DNA of 64,000 nt from Enterococcus phoeniculicola ATCC BAA-412. GTDB lineage: Bacteria > Bacillota > Bacilli > Lactobacillales > Enterococcaceae. Of the stretch, positions 57,233 to 64,000 are shown piece after piece. The stretch is taken from the NCBI RefSeq assembly GCF_000407505.1, contig NZ_ASWE01000001.1:803324-867323 (forward strand), read 5' to 3'. Position 1 is the first letter of the stretch. Every line of letters begins with the position of its first letter. The notes beneath the pieces are model-generated. The model was not told the DNA's origin. It did no database searches and was given only the letters and a program-made list of their open reading frames with translations. A program made the position numbers and the translations under genes.

Positions 57233-58722
57233 TATGTATGTTTCTTCTTCGCAGGATTAAGCAACGAGTGTCAGTAATATGTGTAGGGAACAAATCCAAA
57301 GCTATCAGTCCTTACAAAAAGCGATTTCACAATTTACGTTAACGACGCCAAATTTAAAAGGGGCAACGTATGATTCTGCGAAAGCGTATTTTTCTAATGT
57401 ATTGTATCCATTGGCACAAGGAGGTATGATACTATCAGAAGCGGTTGAAAAGGCAGTCAGCGCATTTCCTGAAGAGTACCTATCACAAGTAGACAGTATA
57501 GATTTAAAGCAGTCAGAGTTAGAAGAACAAATTCGTGAAATCAATCGATTACTAAATGAAGCCAGAGAGATTCGGACACAACTAATGTCTACTGCAACGG
57601 GAGAGACCTCACTGTTTCAGTTAGGATCCAATCTGGTGGTCATCGGTATGTACACGGACGTTAAGAAAAAATTAGAAGAAAAGTTACGAAAATTATTGTT
57701 ATTTGATGCGCGCTCTACACTGATATTCTTAGAAATAGATAGTTTAAGAAAAGCAGTAGCCAAAGGAATAGAACAGACAAAGACCGCTTGGAATGGAGCA
57801 ACGGGAACGTTCACTGTTCCTAATGACTTATCATGGAAAACGACGATTCAGGAAAAATGGACTACGTATGAAATGGAGAAGGAACCAGAAATAGACATCC
57901 GGGAAGAGGTTTACCCAAATGGCCCAAACGGAGATATAGTGATATACAACGTATATGTCAATGGTGTGTATGATGATAAACAATCAAATGAATTGAACAC
58001 AATGATAGCAAAAAATCAGCTGAAGGAAGGATTACATTTTGTTGGTGAATTTGTTCTTATCAATGATATTTATCGAGTAATCAATGGAAAAGATTGGTTA
58101 TCTGGAGAAGAATCCAGTCGTTTAAAAGCTGCGGAGTGGTTGGCTTTAACAGCAATACCTGTAAGTAAATTAGCCAAGATAGCCAAAGAGATAAAGGCAG
58201 GAGATAAAGGCAGGAAATAAAGTATTAAAAGACGTTGATTTAACCGAAAAAGAATGAAAACTATTAAATGATGCAGGTTACTTTAAAGAGGCAGCTGTGA
58301 AGGAGACTACTATAGTTGGTGAGAAAGCCAGTGGACTTGGAAAGAATATTGAAAATGTTAACCCTTCGGAAATTAGGTTCAGTCAAACTTCTGTAAATGG
58401 TTCTGATGAAATTATTGCTAGTATGAAAGCAAATGGTTGGAAAGGTGACCCAATTGATGTTGTGAGAATGCCTGATGGTAGCTTGACGACTCTTGATAAC
58501 ACAAGGGTTGCAGCAGCTAGAGAGGTTGGAATAGACGTTCAAGCCAATGTTAGAAGCTTTGATACACCTTTACCTGATCAAGCCACAATAGATAGATTTA
58601 CGACAAAAAAAGGAGTTCCAAAAACATGGGGAGAAGCTATAGAGTTACGAGTTGGAAAACAGAAAGCTGATTTTAGAAATAACAATCCAATGGGGTCGTT
58701 TGATTTAGAAAAAATGAAATAG
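57222..58722 (+). pseudogene. LXG polymorphic toxin with ParB-like nuclease end, broken by three lesions
   Basis: Behind ACAGGAGGAAAAAG an ATG starts MSIDMYVSSSQD. TAA (57258-57260) then stands where CAA would continue into ATSVSNMCREQIQSYQSLQK, the LXG domain. A second lesion is a 13-bp tandem duplication (58191-58203 and 58204-58216) that shifts the frame. Deleting one copy gives KEIKAGNKVLKDVDLTEKE. A third is TGA at 58255-58257 in place of a probable Trp. With these repaired, one protein of about 495 residues results: LXG (about 1-200), a pretoxin segment (DWLSGEESSRLKAAEWLAL) and a C-terminal ParB-like domain (NPSEIRFSQ, DNTRVAAAREVGID). Such toxins leave by a type VII secretion system. 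Confidence 0.8.
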
Positions 58723-58741
58723 AAAGAATGTGCTTATAGTT

Positions 58742-59101
58742 ATGAAAAAATTTTATATTGAAGAAGACGTATTTATATACCCTGAAGCCTATAACAAATT
58801 AATTGAATTAAACTTGGTAGATTTTGATGTGTGGTATTTAATTGAGTCAGGTCAAGCAACTAGAAGGTACCATGATTTGAAAGAAAGGTATCCTAATAGA
58901 AAGTTAATACCCTTTGCAAGAAGAGACGATAATGATGATATAGCTTGTTTTGAGATTGGAAAAGAAAATAGAGTTCAATTAATTCATGATTTTACTACAG
59001 AAGGTTTTGAACAAAGAGGTGAATTTGAGGATTTATGGGAATGGGTAGAATCTGCTGTTAAAACAATGGTCGAATATAATCGGGAGGAAGAAATTGTCTA
59101 A
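58742..59101 (+). CDS. Probable immunity protein, SUKH (SMI1/KNR4)-like
   Basis: The 119-residue protein follows the toxin remnant by 19 bp. Its middle and end (PFARRDDNDDIACFEIGKEN, IHDFTTEGFEQRGEFEDLWEWVESAV) resemble SUKH-superfamily immunity proteins, acidic cytoplasmic proteins that bind a cognate toxin domain. The ATG at 58742 is chosen over a GTG four codons earlier; neither has a strong ribosome binding site. The 3' end overlaps kptA by 8 bp. It is intact although the toxin is broken, as expected for an orphan immunity gene. Confidence 0.6.
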   Translation: MKKFYIEEDVFIYPEAYNKLIELNLVDFDVWYLIESGQATRRYHDLKERYPNRKLIPFARRDDNDDIACFEIGKENRVQLIHDFTTEGFEQRGEFEDLWEWVESAVKTMVEYNREEEIV

Positions 59102-59651
59102 GGGAATAAACTATACAAAATTGAGTAAAGAAGTTTCTTATGCATTACGTCATGTTCCATGGGAATATGAGTTAGAACTAGATAAAAATGGTTGGGTGCC
59201 AATTGACCAATTATTACAAGCCATTCATCAGTCTGATGAATGGCAAAATGTAGAACTCGATGATTTAAAAATAATGATTGAGAAATCAGAAAAAAAGAGA
59301 CATGAGATTAAAGAGAATAGTATTCGAGCATTGTATGGACACTCTATTCCAATGAAAATAGTAAAAGAAGAAGCTATTCCTCCTAAATTACTTTATCATG
59401 GGACTGCACATGATTTTTTATCTGAAATTGAAAAAATTGGTTTATCTCCTATGTCTCGACAATATGTTCATTTATCCGAAGATATAGAGACAGCTATTTT
59501 AGTAGGGAAAAGAAAAGAGAAGAATCCGATTATTTTAGTGATTAACACAGAAAAAGCTAGAGCGAAAGGGATAAAGTTCTATTTGGGAAATGAAAAAGTT
59601 TGGCTAGCAGATAGTATACCCTCAGAATTTCTTGAATTATTAAAAAAGTAA
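59094..59651 (+). CDS. kptA: RNA 2'-phosphotransferase KptA/Tpt1
   Basis: The 185-residue protein starts at TTG behind CGGGAGGAAGAAA. It has the family motifs in order: YTKLSKEVSYALRH with the Arg-His pair, SIRALYGHS, LYHGTAHDFL, SRQYVHLS and KVWLADSIP. The Arg and His residues needed by yeast Tpt1 are visible. The enzyme moves an internal RNA 2'-phosphate to NAD+, giving ADP-ribose cyclic phosphate and nicotinamide. Bacteria lack the tRNA splicing that needs it in yeast, so its substrate here is unknown. Overlap with the immunity-like gene is notable. Confidence 0.9.
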   Translation: MSKGINYTKLSKEVSYALRHVPWEYELELDKNGWVPIDQLLQAIHQSDEWQNVELDDLKIMIEKSEKKRHEIKENSIRALYGHSIPMKIVKEEAIPPKLLYHGTAHDFLSEIEKIGLSPMSRQYVHLSEDIETAILVGKRKEKNPIILVINTEKARAKGIKFYLGNEKVWLADSIPSEFLELLKK

Positions 59652-59924
59652 AGCTATTTTTTTAATTCTGTTTTTAGATGATTAAAATAATGAAAAAAAC
59701 TCCATGCTATTTTGCTAGATTCTAAGGGTGAAGTAAAAAAGAGTTGAAAGAATAAACTGTTAATACGAACGGTGGGCATGTTATGCTGAAAAGGTTCGAG
59801 GGATAAGGGAAGGTACTAGCTATTTTGTGAGTTCCTCGGGCACTATCAAAAGTCTATACCTAATTACGGTTGGTTTTCTAATTGAATAATTAATGCAAGA
59901 GTTATAAGTAAGTAGAGGTGTTGT

Positions 59925-60191
59925 ATGGAAAATATAAGAAAACGGTGTTATAAAATTTTGTCCTTAATTGAAGAAAGTCCATGGAAAGAAGGAAATTATA
60001 GTATTGTTAGAATTAAAAGAGCTATCAAGCAGATAGTAAGTGAAATAAATGATGAAGATAGTCTCAGTAAAGTGACTCTTAATATTCAAAGCTTATCCAG
60101 AAATTTTGTGGATGATACAGGTGACTACTCTAGTATTATTTTAAAAGAACTAGAGCTGTTGTCAAAAGAATTGAAAAATATAGTTCAGTAA
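59925..60191 (+). CDS. Small helical protein, possible second immunity protein
   Basis: The 88-residue protein starts at ATG behind AGTAGAGGTGTTGT. It is all-helical and charged (YSIVRIKRAIKQIVSEINDED, LKELELLSKELKNIV), without signal or membrane segment. Its place in the LXG region suggests an immunity or toxin-partner role, but no family is recognised. The 270 bp before it contain no credible gene; fragments of older toxin ends may lie there. Confidence 0.5.
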   Translation: MENIRKRCYKILSLIEESPWKEGNYSIVRIKRAIKQIVSEINDEDSLSKVTLNIQSLSRNFVDDTGDYSSIILKELELLSKELKNIVQ

Positions 60192-60257
60192 GGACGCAAT
60201 CGTTAGGGAGAGTCAAAATGTTATAGAGAATACAAATTACGTGAAGTAATAAATCTT

Positions 60258-60446
60258 TTGCAGGAAAAATGGACAAACAATTGTGAACTACGGAAAAGTA
60301 AATTTTTATTGTTTATTGTTATAAAAGAGAAAAACGCTCGGCTTTCTACATCCTTAGTCCTAAAAAAATTCATTCCTCAGGCTGAATGGGTGGATTCCTT
60401 TAAATGGTATCCTTTACTTAAGAAAAATTTAAGAGTTGGAAAGTAA
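60258..60446 (+). pseudogene. Fragment of an unknown protein (C-terminal piece)
   Basis: A 62-codon frame begins only with TTG and no ribosome binding site. It is open a further 26 codons upstream without a start (REYKLREVINLLQEKWTNN). The end, FIPQAEWVDSFKWYPLL, has a natural, aromatic-rich composition. I read it as the 3' remnant of a gene of the accessory island. The family is not recognised. Confidence 0.3.
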
Positions 60447-60456
60447 GGGTGGAGGA

Positions 60457-61707
60457 ATGAAAAAAAATATATTATTTTTGATTTTAGGTCAAGTGATTTC
60501 AGTGTTTGGAGGGGCTATTTTACGCTTTGCACTCTCGTTGTATGTGTTGGATCAGACTGGACGGGCAGATATCTTTGCAACGATTCTGGCTATTTCAAGT
60601 ATCCCAGTATTATTTGCACCAATTGGGGGTGTTATTGCGGATCGTTTTAATCGAAGAAACTTGATGGTTCTTATGGATATGGCGAATGCACTTTTAGCAG
60701 TAGTCTTGTATCTAGTTTTAGGAATGAATCAGGAAATTTTCTTAGTTGGTTTATTACTCTTTATCCTATCGTTTGTGGGAAGCTTCGATACGCCAGTGGT
60801 TACAGCCAGTATTCCCTTATTGGTGAGACAAGAAAATTTAGAAAAAGTTAATGGATTAGTCAATGGAGTTCTTTCGTTATCCAATGTTGTAGCACCAATT
60901 ATTGGGGGAATTCTATATAGCTTAATGGGCGTGCAAACATTAGTAATTAGTACAACAATCTTTTTTATTCTTGCAGCGATCATTGAAAGTTTCTTGAAAA
61001 TCCCATTTGAAAAAAGACCGATGGAGCATGGAGCGATGAAGACATTAACGAATGATTTAAAAGAAGGTTTCTTGGAAGTAAAAAACAATCGGGTGATTCG
61101 GAATGCCGTGATTATTGCAGCATTAATAAATTTTTCATTAGCCTCATTTTTTATTGTCGGAACACCGATTATTTTAAGAGTGGTGTTACAGGCAAGTGAT
61201 TCCATGTATGGAATCGGTATGGCAATGATTAGCTTTTCTACTATTTTAGGAGCTGTATTAGCAGGTTATTTCTCTAAAAAATTAACTTTAAAAACTCTTT
61301 ATCGGACGTTTGCTTTATCTGCTGGATTAATGATGCTGATGAATATTGGCTTACTATTTGCTGGAAGCCAAGTAGGAACAACGATTAGCTGGATTTTCTT
61401 TTTTGCAACAGGACTTCCTATCGGCATGCTTATGAGTATTATTTCAATTTATCTGATGAGCATGGTTCAACGAATTACACCAAAGCAAAATTTAGGAAAA
61501 ATTATGTCGATTATCGTGGCTGCCGCTCAGTGTGCTGTGCCAATGGGACAAGTAATACTTGGGTTGATATTAAAACAAACGAACAACAGTGTTTTTCTAC
61601 CGATGACATTGATTGTACTGATTGTTTTACTTATCTCAATCTGGTGTTTTCAATTATTCCGCCATACTGAAGATTCAGATATCCGCTATGTAGCCAAGAC
61701 AGACTAA
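60457..61707 (+). CDS. MFS exporter (TetA/MefA-like, drug-efflux type)
   Basis: The 416-residue membrane protein has twelve hydrophobic segments. The MFS motif A lies between helices 2 and 3 (GGVIADRFNRRNLMVLMD), and the N-terminal GQVISVFGGAILRFALSLYV is typical of the MefA/MFS_3-like group. It probably exports a small molecule or drug using the proton gradient; the substrate is unknown. The ATG at 60457 has GTGGAGG one base before it, so spacing is short. It lies inside the repeat-bounded accessory region and has no regulator beside it. Confidence 0.85.
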   Translation: MKKNILFLILGQVISVFGGAILRFALSLYVLDQTGRADIFATILAISSIPVLFAPIGGVIADRFNRRNLMVLMDMANALLAVVLYLVLGMNQEIFLVGLLLFILSFVGSFDTPVVTASIPLLVRQENLEKVNGLVNGVLSLSNVVAPIIGGILYSLMGVQTLVISTTIFFILAAIIESFLKIPFEKRPMEHGAMKTLTNDLKEGFLEVKNNRVIRNAVIIAALINFSLASFFIVGTPIILRVVLQASDSMYGIGMAMISFSTILGAVLAGYFSKKLTLKTLYRTFALSAGLMMLMNIGLLFAGSQVGTTISWIFFFATGLPIGMLMSIISIYLMSMVQRITPKQNLGKIMSIIVAAAQCAVPMGQVILGLILKQTNNSVFLPMTLIVLIVLLISIWCFQLFRHTEDSDIRYVAKTD

Positions 61708-61767
61708 TAGGTAGCTATTCTTGTTCACAAGCGAATTAATACATGGAATTCGACAAATAATTTGAGC

Positions 61768-61820
61768 GTGGGACGTAACTTATACGGTTATCTTCTGCGC
61801 TCTTAAAATCTTAATAAAGG
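61768..61820 (+). repeat. 53-bp imperfect direct repeat, right copy
   Basis: It begins GTGGGAC and ends TAAAATCTTAATAAAGG, in register with the copy at 57001-57053; the middle has diverged. The remaining bases of the 366-bp gap (61708-62073) show no gene and no clear terminator. Confidence 0.6.
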
Positions 61821-62073
61821 TTGAGAAGGGAGACTTATCATCTTCTACAAATGAACTCTCCTTTAGTTGTGGGCTTCGGGCATAGATTGAGCTTGTACTT
61901 GTGTTCCAACCTAGGACTTTTTTCGTTTTATAAAAAGATAGGGTAGAAGCAGTTCCTATTTGAAGTTCTTTTCAATGGACAGTAGATACCTTAACTTTTT
62001 TTTATTTTCTGGACAATAGAAATGACCAAATGAAAATATTAAGGTAAAATAAAGAAGAAGTGGAGGTCAGACA

Positions 62074-62748
62074 ATGGCTAAAATTATGATAGTAGAAGAT
62101 GAGGCGGTCATTCGCCAACTATTAATGGAAGAATTGGAAAAATGGAAGTTTACCAGCTTTGGGACCACTGATTTTAATCATGTTTTTGAAGATTTTGAAA
62201 AAGAAGAACCACAACTGATATTATTAGATATCAATCTGCCTGTATTTGATGGGTATTACTGGTGTCAAAAAATTCGTGAAGTGTCCAAAGTACCGATTAT
62301 CTTTATTTCAAGTAGAAACACAAACATGGATATGATTATGGCGATGAATATGGGAGCAGATGATTTTGTTACTAAGCCATTTCAGATTGATGTCCTGATT
62401 GCAAAAATCAATGCACTATTGCGCCGTTCGTATAACTATGCGGAAAATAATAGTGAAACGATGACTCATAATGGAATTACGCTAAATGTTGACAATGGCA
62501 GTATGGAAATTAATGGAGAGATGATTAATCTCAGCAAGAATGAATATCGTTTATTATATATCTTAATGAAGCAGCACGGTAAAATTTTAACAAGAGAAAA
62601 ATTGTTGCGTGCATTGTGGGATGATGAACGCTTTGTAGATGACAACACCCTAACTGTGAATATCAATCGGTTACGGAAAAAGATTCAACAGGCTGGGCTT
62701 GATAATTATATTGAGACAAAGGTTGGACAAGGCTATATCGTCCCTTAG
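62074..62748 (+). CDS. OmpR-family response regulator (BceR/GraR-like)
   Basis: The 224-residue protein has a receiver domain with the acidic pocket VEDEAV, phospho-acceptor Asp in LILLDINLP (about residue 52) and Lys in VTKPF, followed by a winged-helix DNA-binding domain (LSKNEYRLLYILMKQHGKIL, RLRKKIQQAG). It pairs with the sensor kinase encoded 13 bp downstream. Relatives control cell-envelope stress and antimicrobial-peptide resistance. AAGTGGAGGTCAGAC precedes the ATG. Confidence 0.92.
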   Translation: MAKIMIVEDEAVIRQLLMEELEKWKFTSFGTTDFNHVFEDFEKEEPQLILLDINLPVFDGYYWCQKIREVSKVPIIFISSRNTNMDMIMAMNMGADDFVTKPFQIDVLIAKINALLRRSYNYAENNSETMTHNGITLNVDNGSMEINGEMINLSKNEYRLLYILMKQHGKILTREKLLRALWDDERFVDDNTLTVNINRLRKKIQQAGLDNYIETKVGQGYIVP

Positions 62749-62761
62749 ATAAGGAGAACAA

Positions 62762-63796
62762 ATGACTGTCTGGAAATATATAAAAGATCAATGGTTATTG
62801 TTGGTGGGGTGGCTATTTTTTGTGGCATTAACCGGGTTAGTGATGTGGTTAACTCCTGGGCTTTCAGTTGACTGGTCAATTATCGGCTATTTATTTTTAG
62901 TTGAAGGGGTGCTGCTAGCTGTTTTTATGGCGGCACATTATGTATTGAAAAAAAACTGGTGGGATAAATTAACGATTACAGAAGAAACCTCTACACTCCA
63001 GAATTATTTAGAGGGCGCGGATACACAGGAAGAACTACTGGTTCAAGATTATATTAATCAATTGATACATGAGCATCAGGAAGTTATGCAATCAGCTATC
63101 AGTAATCAACAAGATCAAAAAGATTATATCGATTCTTGGGTGCATGAGATCAAAGTTCCTCTGGCTGCAACGCAGTTAATTGTTCATTCGATTGAATATG
63201 ATATTGATGATAGCAAATTTATGCTGCTGGAAAATGAGCTGTCCAAGATCGACGAATATGTGGAGCAGGTATTGTATTATGCACGTTTAGATAGCTTTTC
63301 AAGAGATTATCTTATTCGTGAATATTCCTTAAAAGCACTTATTCAACCCGTTATGAGAAGTCAGGCAAACTATTTTATTCAAAAAAATATCCACTATTCA
63401 TTCGTTGGAGAAGATCAGACTGTCTTGACAGATGGGAAATGGGTGGCATTTATTTTTCGTCAGATTTTGAGTAATGCAATTAAATACACGCCAAAAAATG
63501 GAGAAATTGTGGTGAGCATCACTAAACGAGGAAAGGGCATTACGCTTTCTCTAAAAGATACAGGGATTGGTATTCCTAAAGAGGATATACGGCGAATTTT
63601 TGATAAAGGATTCACTGGTGAAAATGGGCGTCTGAGTGAAGAGCATTCTACTGGATTAGGCTTGTACTTAGCTAAAAGTCTTGCAGAAAAACTTGGTATA
63701 GAGCTAAGTGTTTCTTCCATTGAAAAAGAAGGGACAACGATGACTCTTTTCTTTCCAGCGCTGACCTTTTATTCCAAAGAGACCGATGACATGTGA
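62762..63796 (+). CDS. Intramembrane-sensing histidine kinase (BceS-like)
   Basis: The 344-residue protein has two N-terminal membrane helices (about residues 13-33 and 39-60) with only a few residues outside. A helical linker follows, then the DHp box DSWVHEIKVPLAA with the phospho-His and an HATPase domain (LSNAIKYTPKNG, DTGIGIPKEDI, GLGLYLAKSLAE). This short-loop layout is that of BceS-type kinases, which sense through an ABC transporter. No BceAB-type transporter lies in the window, so the partner is elsewhere. A terminator follows. Confidence 0.92.
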   Translation: MTVWKYIKDQWLLLVGWLFFVALTGLVMWLTPGLSVDWSIIGYLFLVEGVLLAVFMAAHYVLKKNWWDKLTITEETSTLQNYLEGADTQEELLVQDYINQLIHEHQEVMQSAISNQQDQKDYIDSWVHEIKVPLAATQLIVHSIEYDIDDSKFMLLENELSKIDEYVEQVLYYARLDSFSRDYLIREYSLKALIQPVMRSQANYFIQKNIHYSFVGEDQTVLTDGKWVAFIFRQILSNAIKYTPKNGEIVVSITKRGKGITLSLKDTGIGIPKEDIRRIFDKGFTGENGRLSEEHSTGLGLYLAKSLAEKLGIELSVSSIEKEGTTMTLFFPALTFYSKETDDM

Positions 63797-63862
63797 AAAT
63801 GATGAGGTTGTAACCGATATTTTAACAAGAAAATAAATAAAATAACTTTCGAAATGTGAGAA

Positions 63863-63888
63863 AACCGTGAAAATCGCGGTTTTTTTCT
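63863..63888 (+). terminator. Intrinsic terminator of the two-component operon
   Basis: AACCGTG (63863-63869) pairs with CGCGGTT (63875-63881), one wobble, then a T-run. Confidence 0.85.
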
Positions 63889-63893
63889 TGTAT

Positions 63894-63907
63894 AGCGAAC
63901 GTTTTCA
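63894..63907 (+). promoter_or_regulatory. cre-like site before the sugar transporter gene
   Basis: AGCGAACGTTTTCA matches the core and right half of the CcpA cre consensus with three mismatches in the left half. Its place before a sugar transporter fits catabolite control (inference). Confidence 0.35.
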
Positions 63908-63954
63908 TTGATAAACTCAGTGCTTGTATTGAAAATGATAGAATGGAGAACAAG

Positions 63955-64000
63955 ATGGATATATTAATTGCATTAGTCCCAATGTTTGCATGGGGAAGTA
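63955..64000 (+). CDS. GRP-family sugar transporter (5' end only)
   Basis: Fifteen codons are visible from ATG behind AATGGAGAACAAG: MDILIALVPMFAWGS. This is the typical first helix of the glucose/ribose porter family (GlcU, RbsU), which begins with LIALxPxxxWGS. The rest lies beyond the window. The call rests on this short match and on the cre-like site upstream, so it is tentative. Confidence 0.6.
   Translation, partial: MDILIALVPMFAWGS

Noticed and set aside
59652-59924. Possible toxin-end fragments between kptA and the 88-residue gene
   Set aside because: Short peptide-like pieces are visible in several frames, but none is long enough or recognisable.

Overview
The window reads as chromosomal DNA of a low-GC Gram-positive coccus, most likely an Enterococcus. 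The arguments are the divergent maltose cluster malT / malP-malB-malM-malR in the enterococcal order, an Lsa-type ABC-F protein, an EfrAB-like exporter, MurT-GatD, an Apf-like LysM protein, and strong AGGAGG ribosome binding sites with T-rich intrinsic terminators. The species is not obvious to me, and the gene neighbourhoods do not look like the common E. faecalis layout throughout. No rRNA, tRNA, CRISPR array or intact insertion sequence was seen.

Layout. 1-2743: 3' end of an ArsR regulator, a frameshifted DJ-1/PfpI gene, an NAD(P)-binding sugar-epimerase-like protein and a lipoprotein. 2744-5039: small unknown genes and a candidate small RNA at 3765-3856. 5261-8696: a lactonase-fold protein, an orphan glucitol-type PTS IIA with an AI-2E family permease, and an azoreductase. 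8950-13308: tetR-efrA-efrB behind tandem operators. 13464-17081: VOC protein, serine hydrolase, manA and a small membrane protein. 17200-19815: an AraC regulator divergent from a GH2 glycosidase. 19970-26305: murT-gatD (lipid II amidation), ktrB (K+ uptake) and pepX. 26402-33788: maltose regulon with two MalR operators. 34031-38593: an EEP-family hydrolase, then a methionine T-box controlling a MetE-core methyltransferase, luxS, an SDR and metQ. 38726-42100: a decayed exported-protein fragment, the lsa gene behind an attenuator-like leader, and an acidic lipoprotein. 43176-45348: a vitamin B12-themed group (DUF4430 lipoprotein, ECF S component, QueG). 45523-48395: cold-shock protein, DUF2798 protein, a membrane protein, and a LysM/Apf-like secreted protein. 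48617-52953: glycerol and dihydroxyacetone use (glpK, glpF, dhaKLM). 53079-56934: DAO-family oxidoreductase, phosphohexomutase, small proteins and ohr. 57001-61820: an accessory island with a broken LXG polymorphic toxin, a probable immunity protein, KptA and an MFS exporter, bounded by two copies of a 53-bp repeat. 62074-64000: a BceRS-like two-component system and the start of a GRP-family sugar transporter.

How the genes work together. Carbon uptake is the dominant theme. MalT imports and phosphorylates maltose. MalP, MalB and MalM handle maltose and glucose-1-phosphate under MalR. GlpF, GlpK and DhaKLM bring triose carbon into glycolysis, and ManA and the phosphohexomutase link hexose phosphates. 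The methionine operon couples homocysteine methylation, S-ribosylhomocysteine cleavage (AI-2 formation) and methionine import under one tRNA-sensing switch.

The strongest unusual signals are four. First, the two-hairpin small RNA has a 12-nt single-stranded linker complementary to Shine-Dalgarno regions. Second, the lsa leader has a short upstream ORF and a terminator. Third, the LXG toxin gene carries three separate lesions, one of them a 13-bp tandem duplication, next to an apparently intact immunity-kptA pair. Fourth, the PTS IIA-Gut homologue appears to lack its phospho-accepting histidine. All family names come from reading protein motifs by eye; no database search was run.
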